Shown: piece by piece, positions 1 to 11,743 of the stretch
Numbering within the stretch: the first letter of the stretch is position 1
How the letters are laid out: each line of letters begins with the position of its first letter
Assembly: GCF_901709675.1 (NCBI RefSeq)
Contig: NC_051105.1
Coordinates: forward strand, 10,340,604 to 10,404,603
Length of the DNA: 64,000 nucleotides
DNA from: Syngnathus acus
Taxonomy: Eukaryota > Chordata > Actinopteri > Syngnathiformes > Syngnathidae
Reading direction: 5' to 3'
Translations under genes and position numbers: made by a program
The notes under the pieces: generated by a model
The model's input: the letters and a program-made list of their open reading frames with translations, nothing else
Told to the model about the DNA's origin: nothing
The model's database searches: none

Positions 1-3000
1 GATTGGGTCAGACATCTGTTGTCGGGGATAAAAGCAAACCCCCAAGTGATGTGAGGCAGCAAACGTCTGCCTTTGAAAACACCTACGCAACCACATCTAT
101 TGAAAAGGCCAAAAGTAACAACAGTGTGGTGAAAAGTCCAACCAAGGAAAATACCTCGACAATTGCCTCCAAAGGGGTCGGCGTGGTCCGGGCAGAGCTT
201 GTCGTGGTTCAGAATGAATCTTCTGGCAGCGAGGACAATGAAGATGAGGATGTTGAAGACGACGTGTTTGTTTCGCAAAAAAACAAAAGGCCATCAGAAG
301 TTGAGACTAATAAATGTCAACCGGGAAAACTGAAGACTAAAGACTCTGTCTTGGATGGTAACATACAAGGGTTTAAAGATGAACATGATGAGAGAGAGCT
401 CGAGGAACAGGGTGACAAGACCGTCGTAAATGGAGCCCCGGTTTATGGTATCGAGAATGCGGCCTTTGTGGATGACAAGGATGTAGACCAGGTCCTACTG
501 GACGATGAGGAGCAGGAAGAAGAAGACCAGGAGGAGGAGATTTACACAGAGTATGATGACTATTATGAGGCCCCGGGATTGTCAGACGAAGAGACACCTC
601 CACCTAAGAGGAAAATCCAGTTTTCCGCAGATCCCATTCTGGTAAGAAAACATATTGATGCACTAGTTGCTGATGGCCACATGCCACACCGAGTCACGCA
701 ACATGCAAACTCGCTTACAACATTAATCATTTAATGACACCCACGTCACTTACCATGCCAACCAAGCCCGCCTTTTAACACTCAAAAGTCACAAACACAA
801 CAGTAGAACTTGAGGATGCCGAAACAAAGTGGACAAAAGCTATTTTTTCCGACTTCTATATTTGTGCATGTCAGAGTCAGAAGCATTTTAAGTACATTTC
901 TGTTTTAATGTGTCAAAAGTCATTTTCCATCGGATGTAATCTATTTTGGTACTGTTAGTCCTCCCATCCTAATCTTATCAGCATTTTTGATAAAACAAGG
1001 GAAAAAATAATAATTGTAGTGCAATCCAACACGGCTGTGAATATTTTGTTTACTCAGGCTCTAAAATGTTCTGTTATCTCCGTGTGCGGATCCTCTACTT
1101 TCTCAGTCATCCTGGCAGGGGGTTCTGGGAGAGGGGACCAGGGCACACAAACAAAAGTTTTTCAAGCGGCGACAGAGAATGTTTTTTTTGTTTTTAGTTG
1201 ACAACCATTTTGAGCTCAAATTTGAATCCTGTCGTTGAGCTAGTCACATTCAACATGACATTGTTTACCTGGCCGTTACCTCAGGCTCAGTTCGCAAGTT
1301 GGCAAAGGAAAAAGTGAGTAAATAAGCCAAAGCTTGTGCAAGCCGTCACACTGACTGGCAGAAAGAAATTGCGTTATGGTCGTGTCACAAAGCAGGATTA
1401 GATTCCGGCGTAACCCAAGTCCGGTGAAAGAAAGGATTATTGTGTGAACCAGCAGTTGCTAGTGTTATTCGTCACTTGGCTCTTTTTAAGACTGTCCCTA
1501 TCTTCTGTACAATGCACACATTAAAATGTTATTAGGAAATGAAATTGGATTGGTGGTTTCCGGAGAAGAACATGTTTAAGTGTGCAGCTTTGACAAACTT
1601 AAGTTACTGAATGATTAACACAGCCAGGCGTGTTATCTTGGGAACAAAGAGTGACGACGAGGTTGACCCGGATTTTATGTGTTACGTTGCCCATGTAGAG
1701 TATTGTTGGGAATAAGGAAGCGGTTATTTCTAAAAGTGTCTTAGGTATTGGTCGCATCTTTAGTGTTGCTGTTGTGATCAGACTATTCAGAGCATATTTA
1801 CATTTCAAATTTTCAGCCAATGAGACAAAAGCAGCATGTGTGGGCCATTTATAAGCAAACCAGTTGAGCCTGCTCAAGTTTACACGTCTTTTGAAAATGA
1901 CAATCTATTACGGCGCTCTGGCTGGTCTTTTTCGGCGCCACCTTTTTCTTGCTCGAGGTCCTGCGTAAATAGTTTTGTCAGTCTGTTAGCCAAGAGTATA
2001 TAGCTTCAATTATGCTGTGATCTGCTGCCACGCCTGTCTTAGCGTGAGCTCTTACAGCATACTGTACTTTGTACTTTGATAAGCTGCGTTTTGTCGGTCT
2101 GCTTATGTTACCAGATTCTCCACCCTGTGGTCAGCCCGCCTATTTCCCTCATTGGCTTTCCTGCTAACTCATTTCCCACATCGGTATTCTGTTGTGGGGA
2201 GGGCGACGAGGCAAAGATGGTAACGCTTATAATTTCAGGGTACATCTGCATTTGAGCTGGGGATAAATTACCACGGTTGTTTCTTAGTGTGTAGTTTTAG
2301 AAGAAATGCAGAGTTAACATAAGTGATCGATGACCGACCCCTGTGTGAACTTTATTTGGGGTGTCAAAGAAATGCGTTAAAAAAAAAAAAAAAGATGTTT
2401 TTCTGCTAACCTGCTGCTTGTCTTTTCCTCTTGTAAAGGAGGATCGCGGTTGATTAGGTTACAGCAACGGCAGAACATTGTTGAAATAAAAAGCCTGGGA
2501 GTCCATAGCAACAGTCAAGGCATTGAGTCAGGGGGGGAATGTCAGGGGGAGATAGTGGAAGCTGAATCCACAGATTCTGCCTGAGCAGTTTGTTTCACCT
2601 AATAACCCTATTTCCAATGCTGCAAGTCACAATTTTATAAAATATCTGTTTTAGGGGTTCTTTCATTTGGCCAAAATAGGAGATTCGGTTTCACGCTTAA
2701 AGGTGCAAAAGACCGTACGACTACATCGCTTCGAGCTGTAAGGCGAAAACTCGCTGAGGCCGATTATTCAAGTCTCGGCAAGCCACCATAGCCCCCGACA
2801 GAGGATGTCAACCTTTAAAGGGCCAAGCCAGACATTTTTACGTGATTATGTCAGGTTGCAACGCTACTCATTTTCCAAATTAGCAATTAGTCACCCTTAT
2901 TTTGTTAAACTAGGTAGGTAAAATTAGGTCGAAAAGCTAGCAAAAACAACTTTGCCATCATCTGTTCATCAGTGAGTCGACTTTCAGAAATTCTCCATCA

Positions 3001-6000
3001 ACACATCTGATTGCTGTAATACTGAAGCTGGCGTTGAGTACTTGCCCATTTGGATGGAGACTGTGGAATATTTTTTCTCTCTCTCTCTCTTCTGGACTAC
3101 TCACATTTTCTTTGAAACAGTGCTAACACTTGTCTTGGAGAATTGATCCCAACTATATCCGCTTTTTTAGCCAGCCCCAGCTGTGGCCTACTTTCTTCTC
3201 CCTGCTTATGTGCCGCCATACTGCGCAATGTTTGGGTGCGTAGACTTATAGTTCAAACCATAAAACAGCTTGAAATGTTGCCAGCTCATTAAAATTTGTG
3301 TCATCTGTAGCTAATGGATGTCTTCGCAGGTCTTCAGTACCTTCTCTAACGAGGAGTATGATCGACGCAATGATGACGTGGACCCCGTTTCTGCATCTGC
3401 TGAATATGAGCTGGAGAAAAGAGTGGAGAAGATGGACGTATTCCCGGTGGAAATTGAGAAAGGTGATCTTGATGACACTCGAGCGGATTCCCCAAGTTGA
3501 GTCATAAGCAATGAAGCCATTTCAGAAGTTGTTTTTAACTCCAAGCTGTGTGGAAAGTGGAAACTTTTTTTTAAAAATGTTTTATGGGCGTCTCCAGTTT
3601 GACATTTCAGATGGAATGTCTGTTGCCCGATTCATCAAATTCCATATTCCAAACATAGCAGAGTATGAATGTTTCCCATCAAGTTGAGACATTTAAAATT
3701 AAGCCGATTTGCATGCAACTTTCCAACTTTTGATATATATATTTTTTGGGGGGTGATTTGTGTGCGTCTAGGGGACAATGGCCTCGGCATCAGCATCATT
3801 GGAATGGGAGTGGGAGCTGACCAGGGACTGGAGAAACTTGGCATTTTTGTCAAAACCATAACAGAGCACGGAGCAGCTGAAAAAGATGGCCGGTGGGTCC
3901 AAATGTTCACGCTTGAGTGACCTCACAGCTCCTTCCCATTACTTCAAGACGAGGCCTCGAGACCCATAACCACTTCTATTTTTAACCTCCTAAGGAAGCT
4001 AACAAAAATAATCTCACTTCCTGTCTTTCCTGGGCCTTTTCATACCGTGTATGTTGTTAATTGTTTGAAGATGGCTCTCCCCGCTTGTGCTGTGCAAACA
4101 TGGCTGTCTTCTCTCTGTGTAGCATTGAGGTAAATGACCAGATAGTGGAGGTGGATGGCGTCAGTCTGGTGGGTGTCACCCAACTCTTTGCAGCAACTGT
4201 TCTCAAGAACACCAAAGGCACCGTGAGGTTAGCCCGAAGGCCTTCAAGACTAATATTTCAAATCTGATGATTTTTAGAAAACGTCATCTTTGCTATATTC
4301 CCTCAAATAGTTTTCTGATTGGTCGGGAAAAGCCGGGGACACAGAGCGAGGTAGCCCGCCTCATCAGCGAGACGCTGGAACAGGAGAGGAACCAGCATCA
4401 CCAAGAACAGAGGCAGCATCACCACCACCTGGATGATCCCTATGAACACTCCACAGAGGAGGTCAGAGTCCAGAGCGAGCCCAATCGAGTCACTTTAAAG
4501 CCCACTGAGGAAAAGAGCAGCCGCGGGCCAGTAAGCCCACCGGGGCTACTTTTCAAGGTGTTCTCCGACCAGAGTTGTGGAATGTTTGCTTTCTGTAGAT
4601 CAGGCGACCACAGGAATCCACCATTTTGGTTATTTGTACTGAATGCGGCAGAATGTTAAATAGGATTCAGGCTCAACTTGTAGCAAGGAAAATATGTGTG
4701 TATAGTATGAATGTGTGGTCGCAGAGATGACGTGTTTGATGTTGCAGACTCGACCGTCACGCTCACGTGTGGTCGCAGAGATGACGTGTTTGATGTTGCA
4801 GACTCGACCGTCACGCTAAGCCTTCTGTGTGCCAGCCTGCCGATGTTTGGATATCTTTCCAGAATTTACTTCCGGACTGTGCCGCCGGGAGTGTTGTTGA
4901 CACATGCAGAGCATGTTCCCGGGGCCTGTAGGGCGTGTTATTGTTTGCCGTGTGTGTGATGCCATGCGTGATCTCATTTTTTCAGGAGGAGCGCTTCGAG
5001 GATGACGACGACGCAGTGAATGAGAGGATTCTTGGCTCCAATTTTTCTCCGGGGCGGAAAGTCGAGGTGTTTGAGTTGCCCGACTCGGAGGCTCTGTTTA
5101 TGCCGACTAATATGGACAGCTCTCAGATGGCCTTCAAATTTAAAGAGGTACAAACGCCCCCACGCAGCGCTGCTGTTATTATTGTCCCAAATGGAAATCA
5201 AAGTTCCCGTTTAATTATCTTGCAAAATGTCATTCTCTGTTCCCATAGCTGCAACTCAAACACAGTGTTGCATCAGCAGAAATTAATCAACTGAAGGAAA
5301 AGGTATGACCGCAGTCAACTCGCGTCAAGGTTATAAAAGAGTAAAAAATGTGCTTTTTTTTTTTTCTTCATAGTGCTGTAAGCTAAAACCTGTACATAAC
5401 GCATTACTTTTGTCTACACAGCTTCGGGAATCCGAGGAGGACAGATCACTGTGGGAAGCCAGAAAATCTGCACTAGAGCAAAAGTTTGAAGATAGCAATG
5501 AAAAAATCCTCAAATTGGAGAGTTATTGGCTGGAAACCCAGGCTCTGTGCAAGACAATAAATGAACAGTTAGCAGAAACCCAAGCCCAGTATGAGACCTT
5601 GGACAAGAAATACAACAAGGCAAAGAAACTTCTAAAAGACTACCAGCAAAAGTGAGTTCAGATGGAGAGTGAAATCACAATCAATTGGAATGTGGAATTA
5701 TATTGTTAAACTCTCTTCATTGCATGTTCTTCAGAGAGATTGACTTTGTGAAGAAAGAGGAAGAGCTGAAGAAGACTATAGATGAAAACGAAAGGATGTA
5801 CAAAGAACAGCTGGAGAGCTTGCGGAATAGGGTAAAAATATTTATTTATTTATTTTTTATTTTTTACAACATATTTATACGGTATGACAAACGAAAGTGA
5901 GATTTTTACTCTGTGGTGTTTGTCTCCAGATAGCTGTCCTGGAATCTGGTGTGGATCTACAGAACATGGCAGAAAATCACCTTTGCTCCCAAAAGTCAGT

Positions 6001-9000
6001 GGACTCACTTGCAGGTACAAACACTAACCATTATATTTAGAATTGAGTAATTTAGAGGAAGAAAGGTATTATATTTATTATTCTGTAGAGGAAGACTGGA
6101 AGGAGCTTGTGCCTGAGACGGAGCTGTTGGACACCAGTGCACACAAAGCAAAAGGCCTGTTGGGCCAGAAGGCCAAACGGCAGCGTCCCTCTCGCAACAA
6201 ACTGAAGGAGACTCTCGCGCTGTCCCCGAGCCACTCGCAGGTCAGCCGGGAAAACTCTCATGAATACAATGCGGTCACTACAAGTTTAGCACAGATCAAA
6301 GTACATTTTAGAAGCAGTTCAAATTGGTAGATCACCGGTAACGTTTTTCATACAGCGCGACTTGTGTTTTGTCAGTCAGTCAATACAGAAACTTTAATCG
6401 CGTCTTCCTTGCATTGTCCTAATACATAATCAACATTGTCCCAACAGGAAACTGAGGAGGAGGATGAGCGGGAGGAACGGGAACCTCAGAGAAGGAGCTC
6501 CTTCCAGGAGAGCCTGTCCCTCCCAGTACCAGTCTTCTATCCCGAGAACGAACAAAAAGACGATGCGGCCGAAACAAAAGAGGAGCTGGCGAGCAAGACG
6601 GAGCTCTCCAAAAGCCCGTCTTTATCGCCGTCACAGGGTGGCAGTATTGAAAGCGGCGGAGGCCAGTCTTTGCTAGCTCTCAATGACTCCTCAATCATAG
6701 CATCCCCTTCGGGATTGACGCACAATGTCAAAAAGAAGGAATCCAAAGTCAAGGAAAAAGTGCTCAAAGGTATGACCTCACTAGTATAACAGCATTTTTC
6801 TCCAGGGAATTGATTTTTTTTTTTCTCAGATGAAATAATTGAACCCACATCAGCTACAAAACCTAAAAGACGCTTTCCCGACTTTGGGTATGTTTCAACA
6901 ACTCCTCACAATTTATGTTACACCATTGTTGCACTTCCTAATCCAACGTTGAATCGCTCAATACCACACCAGGGGCCTGCGCAAGTCGGGCGGCAAAGGA
7001 AGAAAACACGACAAGGAGGCCATGAGAATGTCTTTGGACAGCAGGTACCCCTTTCTTACACTTTATCACGTTTAACACAAGTGACATTTTGTTGTGCTTC
7101 AACCAGGCCAAATTACTTCATGGAATGCCAAGTGTAAATAGTAATTCTGTGACGACTGGTCCTATCTTTGGGGTCCATTTTACTCTTCACGCAGTACAGA
7201 ATGTAAATATTTAGCTCAGCGGTCAACATATTCAAGTAATCCTATAAGTCACAGAAGTGAGCGCCATCTTGTGGACACAAGCACTAAAACGCAGAACCAT
7301 GTTTTTATCCATCCATTTGTCATATCACAAACAGGAAGTGGCCACTGTGACTATTTTTATATTTTCTTTTTTTTCCCACCTTTTGTTTAGGGGCTCCGCA
7401 GAATTACTGGAAGACTCTGGCGGTAACCTGTCCCCAGCTGAATCCATGACCTCCATCCCAACCTGTATGCCCTTCTCTTGGTTTGGAGACAAAGAGAAGG
7501 AGCGAGACAGGGAGCCGTCTTCCTCCAGCAGCAGCCTGCCCTACGCCGAGAGCAACAGTGAGCCAAGCCAGGATCGCAAGAACAAGGTATTAAGGATTTT
7601 CCCCCGAAGCGGTGTATTTGTACCCATCACAGAGTCAATGCAGGACTATTTTCTCACGTAATGAATTTCGACTTAACAAAAACATCAGCAAAGCCCAGAA
7701 CTTGATCCCTTTTCCGGCCTGTGCGATTTCACCGCACTGTCGTCGCCGAAAGGGCAAGACGAGTACGCACTTCCAAACATCTGCTCTGAGCGACTTTGTA
7801 TCCAACTACACGACATTATGCAAAAGCCACAAAAAGTGGATCCACATGTTGGCGATCACGGAGAGCTAAGCAGCAAAGAATTTGGTGACTTTTCACTCAT
7901 GTGCAAACGGTAACACATCAAACGCGTTCGAGTCAAGTTACTGGCTTTTTTTCTCTCTCTGTCTCTCTTTTGCGCTGACTCCTACACACACACACACACA
8001 CACACACACACCATGCTTTGACAAGTGTTTTGGGCCACGTCTTCATGAAAGCCAAGATCTGTTAAAGCGAGACGTGGCTGCTACAACTTCGGTAGCCGAG
8101 CGTGCCAGTCCATGTCTCACTCAACCGAGCCTGTTTTTCTTCAAACAGACAAATCTCTCCTGGTCGTCTTTATTCAGTCGCTCGTTAGATTTGGTACAGT
8201 AAGCCCCCTTTTTTTGTCCTCTCTAATTAGAGCGCTACTAACATTTTGGTGCTGGCTTTCCTTTACCTCCACAAATGTAGCATTTCCTTGCTAGTTATGT
8301 GTGGTAGTGTTATAGCAAACTTTAAATTTCAACATGTTTGTAGTAGAGACAGTTTGAGGACGAAATAGTTGATAGTCATAGTTTAGACGTCAATGTAGCG
8401 TTGCTGGCGGTTCGGTGTCTAGACCTTAACGGTCAGTTCCCGTAGCTGAAAAAATGCTTTCGATTCACTGTCCTTTTCCGCCTGTAGCTTTGAGCCGTTG
8501 TAAGAACTGTTGATGTGTTGTGTTGTAAATGCGTTCCTTGTTTCCGCTTGTCCCACCAGAGTTTGTCAGTCATAGATGATTGTAACCCCGCCAGTCCCAG
8601 TTCAGACCTCTCTGGGTTAGTCGCTGAACCCAATCTGTCTGGGCGCTCACACACTTTAATCTTCTCTTCCAGCGAGGTGAGTGCTCTCCTTGTTGCGCAG
8701 TCACAAAAGCTGTGTGGGACGCCTTGGCGGGCCTGAAAGGGGACACTCTCAAGCATGCTCTTTTAGGCCCCTCCCCCACACAGCTGTGATTAAACCCTGA
8801 ATAGAGAGGAAATAGAAGAGAGCTTCGTGTGTGCGTGCGTGTGTCTTAAAGTCGTTTGGTTTGGTTAATGCAAGCAGCAACTTAGCTTTTGTAGCGTGCC
8901 ATAAACTAGCGCTTCACGTTCTGTTCTTTACAACATTGATGGACCGCAGAACAATATGACTGCTTAGTTGTGTTGAAGCATCTCTTTGTTCTGATGTCTC

Positions 9001-9777
9001 CCCCCCCCCCCCCAACGCGGCATTTTAGGATGATCTCCCTGGAGTAGGTCGTCTAGCATGGAGCGTTGTACATAGCATGTAGTCATCTTAGTAGCATGTG
9101 TGGTTGTTTTTGTTTGTTGCACTCTTTTACCAGCTCAACAACAATGTTTTTGCACATCATGCATGACACTTGCACTCCTCAAGGGCTTCCACTACAAAAA
9201 TGTTTGAAACGCAATCCATAAGAAAGCCAAGAGTTTGTATTTGAATTTTACCAAATCGCTCGATGTGTTTATGTAGAGTCTAGATGATGAGCCAGTGGCC
9301 ACGGGAAAAGAATACCAGTGGCAGAACCGTCCCATCTGTGACTGGACCAATCAACAGGTGTGTCACTGGTTAATGGGCATGAACATGGACCAGTACACGG
9401 TGGAATTCACTGCCAAGGGAGTCGACGGGCAGCAGCTACTGCAGCTGGACAGTGACAAGTTGAAGGTAGAAATTCCTCAATTCAAATTTTGTAGTGGATA
9501 AGCGGCTGTTTGTGGATATAAGTTGAGACTGCCCTCTTGTGGCCGTTTGTGTTCCCTGCACCCAAAAAGAAACTGACCACTATTCCTTGAAAATGTCCTT
9601 CAGGTGCTGGGTGTGTCCAGTCAGAGCGACCGATCCACCATCAAGAAAAAGCTGAAGGAAATGCGCAAGGCCCAGGAGAAGCTGGAGAAGCAACGGGAGA
9701 AACGAGAGAAGGAGAAACGAGAGAAGGAGAACCGCCGTAGCGGACGGCTGCCGATCAATACCGACTCTGTCTGCTGA
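1..9777 (+). CDS. ppp1r9a-like: Neurabin (PPP1R9A-like), 3' part of gene, 18 coding exons in window
   Basis: Actin-binding, PP1-targeting scaffold of synapses and cell cortex. Exons: 1-641, 3330-3462, 3772-3892, 4123-4227, 4311-4461, 4986-5147, 5249-5302, 5422-5651, 5735-5831, 5930-6014, 6089-6240, 6448-6769, 6830-6887, 6973-7044, 7391-7586, 8560-8676, 9277-9465, 9604-9777. Phases join into about 1018 residues. In order they show an acidic stretch followed by the PP1-docking motif KIQF at the end of the first exon, a PDZ domain ([22 protein letters not shown]), a coiled coil ([23 protein letters not shown]), a Ser/Pro-rich region, a SAM domain (9277-9660) and a basic Lys/Glu-rich tail. The SAM domain separates neurabin-1 from spinophilin, which lacks it. 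The actin-binding N-terminus lies upstream of the window. The exon 4311-4461 3' end is the least certain junction. Teleosts carry several ppp1r9a-like copies, so the exact paralogue is open. Confidence 0.93.
642..3329 (+). other. 2.7 kb intron of the neurabin gene
   Basis: Runs from the GTAAG donor after the KIQF exon to the CAG acceptor before 3330. It holds short homopolymer and CT runs (poly-A near 2379, CT near 3077). I see no coding exon, RNA gene or intact transposon in it. Confidence 0.8.
4713..4817 (+). repeat. Perfect 54-bp-period tandem duplication in a neurabin intron
   Basis: A 51-bp block starting GTGTGGTCGCAG at 4713 recurs identically from 4767 (period 54, three-base spacer), ending TCACGCT at 4763 and 4817. 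It lies in the intron between the exons ending 4461 and starting 4986. Both copies are open in one frame, but no splice sites bound them. Confidence 0.9.
7587..8559 (+). other. Neurabin intron with CA microsatellite
   Basis: A 970-bp intron holding a CA repeat at about 7984-8012 and pyrimidine-rich stretches. No coding content is recognised. Confidence 0.7.
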
Positions 9778-10428
9778 ACTGATCCAGGTAGCTCCCAAAA
9801 AGACATTGGCAATGTTTCATGTTGTCGTCTCACACCGTTAAGTGCCCACGCTGAGCAGACAAAGGTGCCACTTGTGATTTGATTTTTTTTTTTCATATTT
9901 CAGTGGCTGATCTTCCTGCAGAAACACTCAAAATCATTTGGTTTTTGTTTGTTTTGTAAACCTCATTGTGTGTGTGTGGTCTGAAGGCCTACATTTTTTT
10001 TTACCACTATAAAGTTACGAGTGATAATTACAAAGTATGTTTTCAGATATGATATTCACGTTTTTTTATGGAGAATGTGCACCATTATGAAAACATGATA
10101 TTTTTGCTAGTATGTATAACATTGATGTTTTATGTACAACACTTTTGTATTGTACAGTGAAGTCAAAAGCACTATTTTGTCTTTTAAGCTTCCATGAATT
10201 ACAAAGGTTTCAATGTATAAAAACAAAATACCTTTCATACATGTGCCAATATCTGCATTACTTTTTCATTGAAATATAGTTGTTGATTTCACAGTATCTC
10301 TTTTCTACTAAGTAGAATAGTTAGGCCAGACAAACAAGTCAAGGATCATGCGATCTCTGCTTGTTCTGTCCCTCGATGTGTAAATGTTGAGTTGGACTCA
10401 TGATGGTCCATGGAAAAAAAAATAGGAA

Positions 10429-10434
10429 AATAAA
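10429..10434 (+). terminator. Candidate proximal poly(A) signal of neurabin gene
   Basis: AATAAA hexamer about 650 bp after the stop codon. It is one of two candidates. Confidence 0.4.
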
Positions 10435-10608
10435 ATGCGATCAAGGTCCGCTGGACGGTAAATATGTGCCTCTGATAAGGACTTTAGGAATAATGACTGT
10501 TCACAGCCAAGCCCAGGCACTCTTCTTAATTCATTTTTACACAAAACAGCAAGAAAACCTTTGCTGTCATTTTTACAATCAAAATAAGGCATCAGTGTGT
10601 TTAATCAG

Positions 10609-10745
10609 TAGGGATGCATATCGTTAGGATTTTATCAACAGATGCCGGAAGCTCGATAAAGAAACTACCGTGAGTGGTATCGTTTGTATCGAATCTTTAG
10701 GGTGCTACGGTACCAAAAAGTACCGGTCCACGGTATGCATCCCTA
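10609..10745. mobile_element. 137-bp hAT-like MITE
   Basis: Begins TAGGGATGCATA and ends with the near-inverted TATGCATCCCTA. It is flanked by TTAATCAG (10601-10608) and ATAATCAG (10746-10753), an 8-bp target duplication with one mismatch. Terminal inverted repeats plus an 8-bp duplication are typical of hAT-type elements. It has no coding capacity. Confidence 0.82.
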
Positions 10746-10921
10746 ATAATCAGTAAACATGTTTTTAAACATTATTGTTTAGTGTTTTGGCTCAACTGAA
10801 CAAGAGCAACAATTGTAAATTACCAATGGCCCATGTAGTGAAAACGCTGCTGCTTGTATTTGACTGCATTCTACCGCGAGTGCACATTTTACTGTCATCA
10901 TTAATTGATCATTTCTGATCA

Positions 10922-10927
10922 AATAAA
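10922..10927 (+). terminator. Candidate distal poly(A) signal of neurabin gene
   Basis: AATAAA about 75 bp from the opposite-strand signal of pdk1 (11002-11007), so the two transcripts would end almost back to back. Confidence 0.4.
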
Positions 10928-11001
10928 ACCATCTTCAAAATTGTATTTTGGCATTTCTTTCCAAAAATAAAATTCATACTCAATGGGGAAAAAAACTGCA
11001 T

Positions 11002-11007
11002 TTTATT
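11002..11007 (-). terminator. Candidate poly(A) signal of pdk1
   Basis: TTTATT on the + strand reads AATAAA on the - strand, about 740 bp past the pdk1 stop. The intervening 11008-11743 is AT-rich and non-coding, consistent with a 3' UTR. Confidence 0.4.
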
Positions 11008-11743
11008 ACTTGTAACATTGAAAAGTAAATGCATGTATCCTATTTGTTTACACCAGCTTTTTAAGGTTTTAAAGTTTTGTTGCCAGCTTCAAAGAGAGAA
11101 CACATGGAAAGTCTGGAGTTGAAACATTTTGCTCTGAAAAAAAAAAGTATAATGTAAAAGCAGCAGAACCAAGTGGATGTCGAAAACCACAATGTTGATT
11201 AAAAACATGTCGTACCAACTTTTTGTAACAGTGAGAACATGGAAAACATGGAAAGGGGGAGACATTGGTAACTCAATGACACATTTAGTGTTGAACATAA
11301 CAGAAAATCTTTGAACCCTGCATAGATTCTAGTTTTTAACATAACCAACCACCGTAACATGTCAGAGATCTGTTACCTAAAATGTAACAATGAAATAAAA
11401 TAAAAAGTTAGTCAATTAAAATGAACAAATTAAAACAATCAAAAACCTAAAAAAAAAAAGGTTCTCTGAAATGACATGATTCTGACTGTACAAATAAAAA
11501 TCTGTAATTGCACATAAGACACACAAACTTAGGAAAACCAGTTCGAGCATATGTTCGATATCCTTGATCTCCAGATTTAGGTCCGTGCGCTGATTCTGTT
11601 ATCAGGGACGTATCCCTGATATCGAATAAATACTTAAACAGCTTTAAAACCATTTGGGAATTATTTTGATAACCTTGATTATTACGGGGGGGGGGCACAC
11701 TTTCTATCAAGACACTTGGCTAAGGATAGCACTCAGCTCTCTT

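Larger units (their letters stand above)
9778..10934 (+). other. 3' UTR of the neurabin gene
   Basis: AT-rich sequence after the TGA at 9775-9777, with AATAAA signals at 10429-10434 and 10922-10927. A small transposon-like insert (10609-10745) lies between the two signals, so it would be transcribed only in the longer form. Transcript ends are inferred from the signals only. Confidence 0.55.
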
